Of a DNA stretch of 64,000 bases, positions 1 through 10,808 are shown in pieces (the stretch's first letter is position 1; each line of letters opens with the position of its first letter). The stretch is from Metapseudomonas otitidis (GTDB taxonomy: Bacteria > Pseudomonadota > Gammaproteobacteria > Pseudomonadales > Pseudomonadaceae), in the NCBI RefSeq assembly GCF_900111835.1, contig NZ_FOJP01000009.1:208522-272521 (forward strand), given 5' to 3'. The notes under the pieces were generated by a model, which saw only the letters and a program-made list of their open reading frames with translations, did no database searches and had not been told where the DNA came from. Position numbers and translations under genes: made by a program.

Positions 1-270
1 GAACACGTGCAGCGCCCAGGACACCTTGGACAGCTCGCGCTCGACCAGCGCCTGGGACAGGTAGTCCAGGCCACCGCCGCCGACGTCCTCGGGCATGTTG
101 AAGGCGTAGAAACCAGCGGCGATGGCTTTGCCGCGAATCTGCGCGGCCAGCTCCGGGGATACGGCGTCGGCGCGGTCCACTGCTTCTTCGTGGGGCAGCA
201 GCTCTTTCTCGACGAAGGCTTTTACCGCCTCGACGAGCATGTCCTGTTCCTGGGTCAGTTGAAAATCCAT
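1..270 (-). CDS. Acyl-CoA dehydrogenase, N-terminal fragment
   Basis: Only the first 90 codons are inside the window; the gene runs off the left edge. The protein begins MDFQLTQEQDMLVEAVKAFV and continues with a helical N-terminal domain ending in LVERELSKVSWALHVF, typical of the acyl-CoA dehydrogenase N-terminal domain. The FAD-binding motif and the catalytic Glu lie outside. It starts 17 bp after the enoyl-CoA hydratase stop on the same strand, so the two are probably one operon for alpha,beta-dehydrogenation and hydration of an acyl-CoA. The order (hydratase, dehydrogenase, beyond a permease and two-component genes) matches the PAO1 aru neighbourhood as I remember it. The family is certain; the substrate is not. 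Confidence 0.85.
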   Translation of the reverse strand, partial: MDFQLTQEQDMLVEAVKAFVEKELLPHEEAVDRADAVSPELAAQIRGKAIAAGFYAFNMPEDVGGGGLDYLSQALVERELSKVSWALHVF

Positions 271-287
271 GGCATCACCTGCAGCCG

Positions 288-1076
288 TCAGCGGCCGTTG
301 AATTGGGGGGAACGTTTCTCGGCCACGGCGCGCAGCGCCTCGGCGGCATCGTCACTGCGGCCGCAGAGCAGGCCGGCGGCCTGTTCGGCCTCCAGTTGCT
401 GGGCCAGGGTGCGGGAGGCGCCGTCGCGCATCAGGCGCTTGGTCTGGGCGAAGGCGAAGGTCGGGCCGGCGGCCAGGCGCGCGGCGAATTCTCCGACCTG
501 TGCCAGCAGGAGTTCATCGGCAACCACCTCGCCGACCAGGCCGGCGCTCAGCGCGCGCTCGGCGTTCCAAAGCTCGTCGAGGAACAGCAGGCGCTTGGCC
601 GCTTCGCTGCCGATCAGGCGCGGCAGGTGCCAGCTGGCGCCGGCGTCCGGGCAGTAGGCCATGCCGGTGTAGCCGGCCTTGAAGCGCGCGGAGGCGCCAG
701 CTATGCGGAAGTCGCAGCACAGCGCCAGGTCCATCCCCGCGCCCACGGCGGTGCCGTTGACGGCGGCGATGGTCGGCTTGTCCAGGCCATGCAGGCGGCG
801 CATCAGGGCGTGGGCGGCTTCGGTCCAGCCGTAGGTTTCCAGCTCGCCCCGGGCTTCGGCCTCGGCCCATTCGGCGAGGTCGGCACCGGCGCAGAAGCTG
901 CGGCCTTCACCGGTGAGCACGATGACGCGCACCGCCGGGTCGGCCTCATGGGCGTCCAGCAGGGCCAGCAGGTGCTTGATCGTGGGGATGTCCAGCGCGT
1001 TGCGCTGCGCAGGGCGGTTCAGGGTGATCCAGGCGATACCGCCCTGGACCCGGCTGAGCGGGGATAGCTGTGTCAT
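288..1076 (-). CDS. Enoyl-CoA hydratase/isomerase family protein
   Basis: A 262-residue crotonase-fold protein, normal length for the family. Seen: GRSFCAGADLAEW (first oxyanion-hole region, about residues 60-72) and AVNGTAVGAGMDLALCCDFR (second oxyanion strand). Where classical hydratases carry a catalytic Glu just before the GG/R motif, this protein has CPDAGASWHLPR, so Asp may take that role, as in PaaG-like isomerases. I start at the ATG at 1076, not the longer upstream frame, because GAGGG lies just upstream and MTQLSPLSRVQGGIAWITLN begins the conserved fold. It is followed by an acyl-CoA dehydrogenase, so it probably acts in beta-oxidation-like acyl-CoA breakdown; the substrate is unknown. 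Confidence 0.88.
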   Translation of the reverse strand: MTQLSPLSRVQGGIAWITLNRPAQRNALDIPTIKHLLALLDAHEADPAVRVIVLTGEGRSFCAGADLAEWAEAEARGELETYGWTEAAHALMRRLHGLDKPTIAAVNGTAVGAGMDLALCCDFRIAGASARFKAGYTGMAYCPDAGASWHLPRLIGSEAAKRLLFLDELWNAERALSAGLVGEVVADELLLAQVGEFAARLAAGPTFAFAQTKRLMRDGASRTLAQQLEAEQAAGLLCGRSDDAAEALRAVAEKRSPQFNGR

Positions 1077-1285
1077 GCGGCCCTCGTTCTTGTCGTTGAT
1101 TGTGCGGAGGCGAATGCGTGGCCTCATGCTAAACAGTCGTTCAACAAGACCACAATCCACCCCGGCAGCCGCCTGTAACGAAGCGTGCAAAGCCGCCGGA
1201 ACGCGCCAGCCCTGGCGCCGAAGGGCGCGCAGGCGGCGCTGGCCTCCGGCAGCGTTACAACTTCGAACAAAGATCCCTACGCCAT

Positions 1286-1311
1286 GAAAAAGGCCCCGCA
1301 GTGCGGGGCCT
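1286..1311 (-). terminator. Rho-independent terminator after the APC permease
   Basis: A perfect 10-bp inverted repeat (AGGCCCCGCA / TGCGGGGCCT, 1291-1311) is followed on the minus strand by a run of T (1286-1290). It lies 18 bp after the permease stop, so it ends that transcript. The hydratase-dehydrogenase pair downstream therefore probably has its own promoter in 1077-1285. Confidence 0.88.
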
Positions 1312-1328
1312 TGGTCGTGACACGGGGA

Positions 1329-2756
1329 TCAGCCGATGCTGGGGACGATCTCCTCTCCCACATCACCGCCACGCCTGCGGCGGATCAGGAAGTAGGCGCC
1401 GTAGCACACAGCGATGAAGCCGAAGCCCCAGTACAGCGACGGCCGCTGGGTGGGGTCCAGGGCGAGGAAGACGAACAGCGAGCAGCAGATGGCGATGCAG
1501 GCCAGCGGCACCAGCGGGAACAACGGCGCCGAGTACTTCAGGTCGGCCCGGGTACCGCCCTTGGCCATGTGCTCGCGGCGGAAGCGGTACTGGGCGTAGG
1601 CGATGACGATCCAGGTCACGGTGCCGGCCATGCCGCTCACCGCCATCAGCACCATGAACAGGGTGTCGGCGGCGACGATGCTGGTCAGCAGCGACAGCAG
1701 GGCGAAGCACAGGGTGATCAGCAGCGCATACAGCGGCACGCCCCGGGCGCTCAGTTTCGACAGCTGGCGCGGCGCCATGCCGGTCTTGGACATGGCCCAG
1801 AGGATGCGGGTGGAGGCGTAGAGCCCGGAGTTGCCCACGGAAAGGATCGCCGTGAGGATCACGAAGTTCATCAGGTCGGCGGCATAGGGAATGCCCACCT
1901 TGTCGAACACCTGGACGAACGGGCTCTCCATCAACCCCGCCTCCCGCCAGGGGACGATGGCGGCCAGCACGCCGATGGCCAGCACGTAGAAGATCAGCAC
2001 GCGGAAGACCACGTTGCGCACCGCCTGGGGGATGCTCTTCTCCGGCTGGTCGGTCTCGCCGGCGGCGACGCCCATGATCTCGCAGCCCTGGAAGGCGTAG
2101 ACCACCGTCATCATCACCGCGAACACGGCGGCCAGCCCGTTGGGGAACAGGCCATCCCCAACCAGGTTGGCCAGGCCCGGCGCCGCTGACTGGCCTTCGA
2201 GGGGAATGGCGCCGAACACCGCCAGCAGCCCCACCAGGATGAACACCAGGATGGCCGCCACCTTGATGCCGGAGAACCAGTACTCGGCCTCGCCGAAAGC
2301 CCGGGTCGCCAGGGCGTTGAGGGAGAACAGCACCACCACGAACAGCCCTGACCACACCCAGATGGGGACATCCGGGAACCAGCGCGTCATCAGCATCCCG
2401 GCGGCGGTGAACTCCAGGCCCACCGTGGAGGCCCAGCTCATCCAGTAGACCCAGCCGATCATGAAGCCGGTGGCCGGGCCGATGAAGCGCGTGGCGTGGG
2501 CCTGGAACGAGCCGGAGACCGGCATCTGCACCGACAGTTCGCCGAGGCAGACCATCACCAGGTACATGAGCAAGCCGGCGACCAGGTAGGCGAGGATGGC
2601 GCCCATCGGGCCGCCGGAGCCGATGGTGACGCCCGAGCCCATGAACAGGCCGGTGCCGATCACCCCACCGAGCGAGAGCATGAAGATGTGCCGGCTCTTG
2701 AGCGCCCGGGTGAGCTGGATTTTCTCGCCGCTGCCGGCGTGATGGGTCTCAGACAT
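1329..2756 (-). CDS. APC-family amino acid permease
   Basis: A 475-residue inner-membrane amino acid/proton symporter of the AroP/LysP-like APC branch. The N-terminal cytosolic segment leads into TM1 with GGVIGTGLFMGSG, the substrate/Na-site glycine motif of the family, followed by about 11 further hydrophobic segments and a basic C-terminal tail (IRRRRGG). CEIMGVAAGETDQPEKSIPQA (about residues 225-245) is the conserved TM6-loop motif. It is monocistronic, with a strong terminator downstream. Beside the aru-type two-component genes it resembles the PAO1 permease next to aruRS, so basic amino acids or their breakdown products are plausible substrates. Specificity cannot be read from sequence. 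Confidence 0.88.
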   Translation of the reverse strand: MSETHHAGSGEKIQLTRALKSRHIFMLSLGGVIGTGLFMGSGVTIGSGGPMGAILAYLVAGLLMYLVMVCLGELSVQMPVSGSFQAHATRFIGPATGFMIGWVYWMSWASTVGLEFTAAGMLMTRWFPDVPIWVWSGLFVVVLFSLNALATRAFGEAEYWFSGIKVAAILVFILVGLLAVFGAIPLEGQSAAPGLANLVGDGLFPNGLAAVFAVMMTVVYAFQGCEIMGVAAGETDQPEKSIPQAVRNVVFRVLIFYVLAIGVLAAIVPWREAGLMESPFVQVFDKVGIPYAADLMNFVILTAILSVGNSGLYASTRILWAMSKTGMAPRQLSKLSARGVPLYALLITLCFALLSLLTSIVAADTLFMVLMAVSGMAGTVTWIVIAYAQYRFRREHMAKGGTRADLKYSAPLFPLVPLACIAICCSLFVFLALDPTQRPSLYWGFGFIAVCYGAYFLIRRRRGGDVGEEIVPSIG

Positions 2757-2953
2757 GGCGCACCTCCGGAGAGCGGCGGGTGCGGGTGAGCGGAACTCTA
2801 CGTTGGGTCATTGTTGTTATCTCCAATCGATCAGAGGCCGTGGCTCGAGCACGGATACCGCTGGATTATTCGAAGGAGATGTAAGGCGCCGTTGATCGCC
2901 GGGATCGAAGTTGTAAAAAGCTGTAATGAAGCTGTCTCGCTTCAGGGCGCTTT
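2757..2953. other. Intergenic region upstream of the permease
   Basis: This 197-bp stretch has no ORF with a credible start. It must hold the permease promoter and leader (reading on the minus strand). An AT-richer patch at about 2812-2835 and an AAGGAGAT-like string near 2873 are visible, but no convincing -35/-10 pair could be fixed by eye. The rest of this gene-free gap is occupied by the palindromic element described separately. Confidence 0.4.
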
Positions 2954-3075
2954 TAAAAACGTAGGCGAGGCAGTCAGCGCAAGGCAAAAACAGGCGAAAA
3001 AGCGCAGTTTACGTGCGGTAAATGAGCATTTTGAGCCTGTTTTTAACGCCGCGATGACAACGCAGGTAGTTTTTA
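2954..3075. repeat. Nested near-palindrome, MITE-like or structured-RNA element
   Basis: Four pairs of arms are nested symmetrically about position 3015: AAAAAC (2955-2960) with GTTTTT (3069-3074); AAAAACAGGC (2986-2995) with GCCTGTTTTT (3035-3044), perfect; AAAAAGC with GCATTTT, one mismatch; and TTTAC (3008-3012) with GTAAA (3018-3022) around a 5-nt loop. The intervening parts also pair imperfectly. The whole would fold as one long hairpin on either strand. It is richer in A/T than its surroundings and ends 11 bp from the kinase stop. It could be a miniature inverted-repeat element that now serves as a terminator for the two-component operon. No clear target-site duplication was seen. Confidence 0.7.
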
Positions 3076-3085
3076 TAAGTGTCCT

Positions 3086-5295
<2,210 letters not shown>

Positions 5296-5299
<4 letters not shown>

Positions 5300-6063
5300 G
5301 GTGACTCCAGGGGGCGCCCCTGGGTGCGGTAGTCGCGCTCGCTCTCCTCCAGCCAGCGCTGCAGGCTGCCGTCGGCCTGCAACGCCAGCAGGATGCGGTC
5401 GATGTCGTCGAGGCGCGCCAGGAGCGGTGAGCGCCGCGACACGGCCAGCCGCAGGGAGTCCACCGCCAGGGGTTCGGGCGCGTCGACGATGGCCTCGCCT
5501 CCCGGCATGCCCGCCACGAATAGCCGCCCGGTGCGCCGCTCGTAGGGGATGAAATCGATGCGCTGGCGGATCAGCTTGCCGAAGTTCTGCCGGCTGTCCG
5601 AGACGTATTCGATGCGCCCCTGGCGGGTGACGAAGCGGTCGAACTCGGTGCCGTAGCTTTCCCCGAACAGCAGCCCGCCACGGTAGCCGGCGAGGTCGGC
5701 CAGGTGCTTTACCGCCAGGGGCTTGTGGCGGTTGTAGAAGAGCGCGACCTCCTCCCGCAGCACCGGCGCCTCGGCGAACGCCAGGTATTGCTGGCGCTCC
5801 CCGGTGCGGTAGGCCAGCACCAGGTCGACGCGGCCGCTGGCGGCATCCATCAGGCAGCGTTTCCAGTTGCCGAGCACCACCACCTGCATCTCGTAGCCCA
5901 GCTCCTGGAGCACCCGCTTCACCACCTGGGGCGCCAGGCCGCGTACGGCCTGGCCATCGCTCCAGGACACGGGCGGGTACACCGGGTAGTCGCAATAGCG
6001 CATGGTCTCGGCCGCCAGCCCGAGGCTGCACCAGCCCCAGGCCAGGAGTGCCAGCCAGCGCAT
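5296..6063 (-). CDS. Periplasmic amino-acid-type binding protein of a sensory operon
   Basis: A 255-residue solute-binding-protein family 3 domain. [18 protein letters not shown] looks like a Sec signal peptide, then the mature protein starts near [33 protein letters not shown] and [16 protein letters not shown] are the usual lobe-1 motifs. The start (6063) lies 2 bp after the response regulator stop and the end overlaps the kinase start by 4 bp, so the three proteins are translationally coupled. No ABC permease or ATPase is nearby. Inference: this is a ligand-binding partner for the kinase's periplasmic loop, not a transporter subunit. The ligand could be arginine or a derivative if the AruRS assignment is right. 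Confidence 0.8.
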
Positions 6064-6065
6064 GT

Positions 6066-6800
6066 TCAGGCCTCGCTGGGGGTGGCGGTGAACAGGTAGC
6101 CGGCGCCGTGGATGGTGATGATCAGCTGCGGGTCGGCGGGGTCGTCGCGCAACTTGCGGCGCAGGCGCCCGACCAGCACGTCGATGGAGCGGTCGTTGGG
6201 CAGCCATTCGCGGTTGCGGATCTGGTCCATCAACTGGTCACGGCTGAGGGTGTGGCCGCTGTTGCGCAGGAAGGTGCTGAGCAACTGGAACTCGCCCTGG
6301 GTGAGCAGCGTTTCATGGCCGGTGGAATCGATGATGCGGCGCCGGTCGGTGTCCAGCAGCCAGTCGCCGAACTGCTTGAGCACCTGGCGCACGGGGCCGG
6401 GCTCGGCCTGGGCATGGCGGACCCGGCGCACCAGGTTCTTCGCCCGGGACACCAGCTCGCGGGGGTTGAGAGGCTTGATCACGTAGTCGTCGGCGCCGCA
6501 TTCGAGGCCGACGATGCGGTCGATCTCGTCGTTGCGCCCGGTGATCAAGATGATCCCGATCTCGGAGCGCACCCGCAGCTCACGGGTCAGGGTCAGGCCG
6601 TCCTTGCCGGGCAGGCGGACGTCCAGCAACACCAGCTCCACGGGCTGGCCGAGGTGGGAGGTCTTGGCCAGCACGGCTTCGGCCTGCTCGGCATCGGCCG
6701 CGCAGAACACCTCGTAGCCCTCATCGCCCAGGTAGCTCTGCAGCAGCTCACGAATCACCGGATCGTCATCGACGACCAATACGCGGGGAACCATCGCCAT
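6066..6800 (-). CDS. aruR: OmpR-family response regulator, AruR-like
   Basis: A 244-residue two-domain regulator: receiver with acidic pocket DDD (11-13), phospho-acceptor Asp60 in [13 protein letters not shown], and Lys109 in YVIKPL, then a winged-helix DNA-binding domain ending in a typical GYLF hairpin. Start: a GGAGG lies 9 nt before the ATG at 6800; a GTG one codon earlier is also possible. It is the first gene of the operon with the periplasmic protein and the hybrid kinase. In PAO1, AruR activates aruHI for the arginine transaminase pathway; assigning this gene to that role rests on remembered synteny. TorR-like regulators are the nearest alternative. Confidence 0.78.
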   Translation of the reverse strand: MAMVPRVLVVDDDPVIRELLQSYLGDEGYEVFCAADAEQAEAVLAKTSHLGQPVELVLLDVRLPGKDGLTLTRELRVRSEIGIILITGRNDEIDRIVGLECGADDYVIKPLNPRELVSRAKNLVRRVRHAQAEPGPVRQVLKQFGDWLLDTDRRRIIDSTGHETLLTQGEFQLLSTFLRNSGHTLSRDQLMDQIRNREWLPNDRSIDVLVGRLRRKLRDDPADPQLIITIHGAGYLFTATPSEA

Positions 6801-6973
6801 CACCTTTCACCTCCGGCGTGCCGGGGCGTTTCTTGTTCTGGTTGTCGGACGGTGACACCCGGGCGGAGGCTCGGGTGGAAGCAGCAGCCTAGCCACTACT
6901 GAACGGCCGATCAACAAGCAGGCACGCAGGCCCGGCTGCCACCGGTCAGCCAGGCCCCGGGCCGGCGCCAGCC

Positions 6974-8371
6974 TCAGCGGCTGCCGAGCAAGGGACGGGG
7001 CACCAGCTGGCGCAAGGCCTGGCCACGGATCAGCACTTCGCCGATGAGCAGCGCCAGGCCGACGCCACAGAGGATCTTGCTGGCCTTGCCCCAGTCCATC
7101 GGCTCGCCTGGGGTGACCACGAAGAGCACGATGCCGGCGACCACGTGCAAGCCGACCAGGCCCGCCCAGGCGCAGGCAGCGGTATTGCCCAGCGGCAGGC
7201 GGAAGGCACGCGGCGTGGGGTCGGCCAGGCGCAGGCGGATGAAGGCCAGGCACATCAGCACGTACGGCATCATGAAAATCATTGCGAAGATGGACAGCAG
7301 GGTCCAGAACAGCTCCTCGGCGCTGTGGGCGACCAGGCCGTACACCAGCATCACCAGGATGCTCACGCCGGAGGCCAGCAACGCCGGGCCGATGGGCGTG
7401 CGGTAGCGCGGGTGGACCACGCCGAACACTGCCGGCAGTTCCCCGGCCGTGGCCGCCGCCACCGCCGCCCGGTTGGTGCCCATGCTCCAGGTGACCATGT
7501 TGGTGAACAGGGTGAAGAGCACGAAGCAGGCCACCAGGGTGGCGAAGGCGCCGCCGAGGCCTTCATGGCCGTACATCTGGTAGAGCGACTCGGAGAAGAT
7601 CCGCGTGACGTCGGTCTGCTCCGGCGGCAACGCGGCCAGCACGCCAAGGGTGCCGAACACGTTGAAGGCGGCGATCAGCAGGCCCGAGACCAGTACCGCA
7701 CGGGGAATGTCACGGTGCGGGTTGCGCATCTCCGGGGCGCTGCAGCAGGCCAGCTCGGTGCCCATGATGCCGTAGACCATCACCCCCAGCGCCGCGAACT
7801 GCACCCCGGAAGACGGCAGGATCGCCTCCAGGCTGAACGCGTTGGCAAAGCCGTGCTCCAGGCCGTAGCGGATGCCGCCGATGCCCAGCGCGAGCACCGC
7901 CACCAGCTTCATCAGCGCCCCCAGGTTCGGCAGCCATTTGCCGATGCGCAGGTTGATGGCGTTGAACAGCGCGGTGAGCAGCGCCAGGAACACGCCGATG
8001 GCGATCTTGCTCCACAGCCCCAGCCCGGGCAGGAAGAACTCGCTGAGCATGGCGGCGAAGAGGATGTAGACCGAGGGCATCCACAGGGCGTTGTTGGCCC
8101 AGTACATCCACGACAGCCGGGCGCCCCAGCGCGGTCCGAAGGCCAGGCGCACCCAGTGGTAGACACCGCCGCTGCCGGGGAAGGTGGTGCCCAGCTCGGC
8201 GGTCATCAGCCCCATGGGGATGAACAGCAGCAGGAGCACGTAGCCCCACCAGAACAGGCTGGTGGAACCGAGCGCCGCGGCCAGGGCGATCTGGTCCATG
8301 AACAGCATGGCCGAGACGGTGAACAGCGTGACATCACGAAAGCGCAGGACCTTGTTCTTGTTGTCGTCCAT
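6974..8371 (-). CDS. APC-superfamily amino acid/polyamine transporter
   Basis: A 465-residue, about 12-TM permease. TM1 carries VSAMLFMDQIALAAALG in place of the usual GxGIGTG motif, and GTTFPGSGGVYHWVR is the conserved TM2-3 segment of the amino acid/polyamine/GABA branch. CSAPEMRNPHRDIPRA is the TM6-7 loop. It lies 52 bp downstream of the class III aminotransferase on the same strand, so the pair is probably an uptake-plus-transamination operon for an amine or omega-amino acid. The divergent LuxR-type gene beyond is the obvious candidate regulator. The substrate is not readable from sequence. Confidence 0.87.
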   Translation of the reverse strand: MDDNKNKVLRFRDVTLFTVSAMLFMDQIALAAALGSTSLFWWGYVLLLLFIPMGLMTAELGTTFPGSGGVYHWVRLAFGPRWGARLSWMYWANNALWMPSVYILFAAMLSEFFLPGLGLWSKIAIGVFLALLTALFNAINLRIGKWLPNLGALMKLVAVLALGIGGIRYGLEHGFANAFSLEAILPSSGVQFAALGVMVYGIMGTELACCSAPEMRNPHRDIPRAVLVSGLLIAAFNVFGTLGVLAALPPEQTDVTRIFSESLYQMYGHEGLGGAFATLVACFVLFTLFTNMVTWSMGTNRAAVAAATAGELPAVFGVVHPRYRTPIGPALLASGVSILVMLVYGLVAHSAEELFWTLLSIFAMIFMMPYVLMCLAFIRLRLADPTPRAFRLPLGNTAACAWAGLVGLHVVAGIVLFVVTPGEPMDWGKASKILCGVGLALLIGEVLIRGQALRQLVPRPLLGSR

Positions 8372-8423
8372 CGGGGGGCTTTCCTCTGTGGGGGAATGGG
8401 CGGCGCGGGGCGCCGCGTCGGCG

Positions 8424-9833
8424 CTACCAGTGACCGGCCTGCTTCAGGTCCTCCTGGGTCTCGATGATGCTTTCGCGCAGCACGCGCACGATGAAGTCGA
8501 CCTGCTCGCGGGTGAGGATCAGCGGCGGCGACATGACGTTCAGGTGCACCATCGGCCGCACCAGCAGGCCGCGCTTCTGCGCCCGCAGGTGGACCCACTC
8601 GCCGATGTTCAGCGCCTCGGGGAACAGGGTCTTGCTGGCCTTGTCGGCCACGAACTCGACGCAGGCCATGAAGCGGATGCCGCGCACGTCCCCCACCATG
8701 GGCAGGTCCAGCAAGGTGCGCAGCTGCGCTTCGAAATAGCGGCCGACGTCCTCGACGTGGGCCAACAGGCCTTCCCGCTCGATGATCTCGATGTTCTTCA
8801 GCGCCGCCGCGCAGGCCACAGGGTGGCCGGAGTAGGTGAAGCCGTGGGTGAAGCAGCGGCCCTGGTCAGGCGCGGCGATCACCGACCAGATGCGCTCGGA
8901 GAACAGGCAGGCCCCCAGCGGCTGGTAGCCCGAGGTCAGGCCCTTGGCGGTGGTGATGATGTCCGGCTGGATGCCGAACACCGCCTCGCTGGCGAAGAAG
9001 TGCCCGAGGCGGCCGAAGGAGGTGACCACCTCGTCGGCGATGTAGAGGATGTCGTAGCGCTGGCACAGCGCCCAGATGCGGGCGTGGTAGCCCTCCGGCG
9101 GCACCATCACGCCGCCGGAGCCGAACACCGGCTCGGCGATGAAGGCCGCGACCTTGTCTGCCCCCACTGCACGCACGGCGTCGTCGAACTCGGCCACCAG
9201 GCTTTCCAGGTAGTCGGCCTCGCTCATGCCCTCGGGGGCGCGGTAGGGGTAGGGCCCGCTGAGGTGGTGGATGCCGTCCTGGATGAAGTCGAAGCCGCTC
9301 TCGCGGTCCACCTGCTTGCCGCCGAGGGACATGCCCAGGTAGGTGGAGCCGTGATAGGCGTGGCGACGGCTGAGGATGTGCTTCTTCTGCGGCAGGCCCC
9401 GGCAGTTCTGGTAGTAGTGCACCAGGCGGATGGCGGTATCGACGGCGGTGGAGCCGCCGGTGGTGAGGAAGACATGGTCGATGTCTCCGGGCGCCAGCTC
9501 CGCCAGCTTGGCGCACAGCTCCACCGCACGAGGGTTGGCCATGTCGCAGAAGGGGTTGGAGTAGGCGAGCTGGCGCGCCTGCTCGGCGATGGCCTCGACC
9601 ATCTCCTCGCGCCCCAGGCCGATGTTGGTGCACCACATGCCGCCCACCGCATCCAGATAGCGGTTGCCGGCCAGGTCGTGGATGTAGGCGCCCTCCCCTC
9701 CGGCGATCTGCAGGGAATCGAGCACGCGGTGCTCGTCGAACAGGTGGTAACCGTGCAGGTAGTGGGCACGGTCCAGGGCCGCCAGGCGGGCCTGTTCACG
9801 GGTGGGCGGCGGCAATGGGACGGACACGGACAT
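8424..9833 (-). CDS. Class III (omega) aminotransferase, PLP-dependent
   Basis: A 469-residue fold-type I aminotransferase. Seen: LTTGGSTAVDTAIRL (cofactor phosphate loop, about 123-137), RRHAYHGSTYLGMS, IADEVVTSFGRLG with Asp267 for the pyridine nitrogen, and TTAKGLTSGYQPLGA with Schiff-base Lys297. The start at 9833 has AGGAG 8 nt upstream; a longer frame adds an unsupported extension. It should transfer the amino group of an omega-amine (putrescine, beta-alanine or an aromatic amine) to pyruvate or 2-oxoglutarate. The APC permease directly downstream fits import of the amine donor. A LuxR-family regulator is divergently placed. Confidence 0.9.
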   Translation of the reverse strand: MSVSVPLPPPTREQARLAALDRAHYLHGYHLFDEHRVLDSLQIAGGEGAYIHDLAGNRYLDAVGGMWCTNIGLGREEMVEAIAEQARQLAYSNPFCDMANPRAVELCAKLAELAPGDIDHVFLTTGGSTAVDTAIRLVHYYQNCRGLPQKKHILSRRHAYHGSTYLGMSLGGKQVDRESGFDFIQDGIHHLSGPYPYRAPEGMSEADYLESLVAEFDDAVRAVGADKVAAFIAEPVFGSGGVMVPPEGYHARIWALCQRYDILYIADEVVTSFGRLGHFFASEAVFGIQPDIITTAKGLTSGYQPLGACLFSERIWSVIAAPDQGRCFTHGFTYSGHPVACAAALKNIEIIEREGLLAHVEDVGRYFEAQLRTLLDLPMVGDVRGIRFMACVEFVADKASKTLFPEALNIGEWVHLRAQKRGLLVRPMVHLNVMSPPLILTREQVDFIVRVLRESIIETQEDLKQAGHW

Positions 9834-9890
9834 CGGGGTTCTCCTGCTGGTTGATGCCCGGAGCCTATGCACCCGTCCCGACCACGGACA

Positions 9891-9907
9891 TACCCCATTT
9901 GAGGGTA
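9891..9907. promoter_or_regulatory. Candidate operator between aminotransferase and LuxR regulator
   Basis: TACCC (9891-9895) and GGGTA (9903-9907) form a 5-bp inverted repeat with a 7-bp spacer, and a further GGGGTA lies at 9938-9943. It sits in the 138-bp divergent promoter region. Dyads of this kind are the usual target of LuxR/NarL-type HTH proteins, so the neighbouring regulator may bind here. This is inference from symmetry and position only. Confidence 0.45.
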
Positions 9908-9971
9908 GGGGCCGACGCTCGGCGTCACCTTTTCCCTGGGGTATGCTGCCGCGAACTCAGCGAGCCGGGCG

Positions 9972-10787
9972 GTGATACAGGTGCAGCAGGTGGAACTGGA
10001 CAGGTTGCAGGACTGGCACCGACACCTCGCCGGCGCCATCGCCAGCTGCGGCACCGAGGCGTTCCCCGGCCGCCTGCTGGACGCCCTCGCCAGCCTGGTG
10101 CCGATCGAGTCGGTGATGATCAGCCTGGAGCGCATCGGCAGCGCCCCCACCCTGCTCCACGAACGCGGCATACCACCCGGCAGCCGCGAGCTGCTGCTCG
10201 AGCGCTACTTCTCCCGTGGCTACCTGCTGGACCCGTTCTGCCTGGCGGTGGACCAGGGCCTGGCCGAAGGCTTCTACACCCTCGGCGAGATCGCCCCGGA
10301 CGACTTCTTCAGCAGCCAGTACTACAAGACCTACTACCTGGGCGCCGGCTCGGTGGAGGACTGCTACTTCATGCTCGAACTGGGTCCGCGGGAGCGGGTG
10401 TCCGTCAGCCTCTACAACGGCCTCAGCGCCCGCCCCTTCGAGCCCGGGCAACTGGCCCTGCTGCGCGCCCTCGCCCCCACGGTGCTGGAACTGGGCCGCC
10501 GCCACTGGGCGCAGACCGCGCCCCCGGCCCAGGCGGAGCCCAGCTTCGCTGCGCAGTTGCAGCAGGCGTTCCGACATTTCGGCGACGGCCGCCTCACGGC
10601 CCGCGAACTGGAGGTGTGCCACCTGCTGCTGCGCGGTCACTCGGCCAAGTCCAGCGCCAAGGCCCTGGCGATCTCTCCCGAGACGGTGCGCATGCACCGC
10701 AAGAACCTCTACATCAAGCTGGGGATCGGCTCCCAGGCAGAGCTGTTCTCGCTGTTCATCGAATGGCTGAGCCGAACGGGCGACTGA
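9972..10787 (+). CDS. LuxR-family transcriptional regulator
   Basis: A 271-residue protein with an N-terminal sensory region of unknown fold (about 1-195) and a C-terminal LuxR/NarL HTH. LTARELEVCHLLLRGHSAKS and ISPETVRMHRKNLYIKLGI are the canonical HTH helices. The N-terminus has no obvious acyl-homoserine-lactone signature, so a metabolite sensor is more likely than a quorum receptor. The start is a GTG at 9972 with a weak ribosome site; a second GTG three codons later is an alternative. Divergent from the aminotransferase-permease pair, which it probably controls. Confidence 0.85.
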   Translation: MIQVQQVELDRLQDWHRHLAGAIASCGTEAFPGRLLDALASLVPIESVMISLERIGSAPTLLHERGIPPGSRELLLERYFSRGYLLDPFCLAVDQGLAEGFYTLGEIAPDDFFSSQYYKTYYLGAGSVEDCYFMLELGPRERVSVSLYNGLSARPFEPGQLALLRALAPTVLELGRRHWAQTAPPAQAEPSFAAQLQQAFRHFGDGRLTARELEVCHLLLRGHSAKSSAKALAISPETVRMHRKNLYIKLGIGSQAELFSLFIEWLSRTGD

Positions 10788-10808
10788 GGGCCTGTACAGC
10801 CGGCTCGA

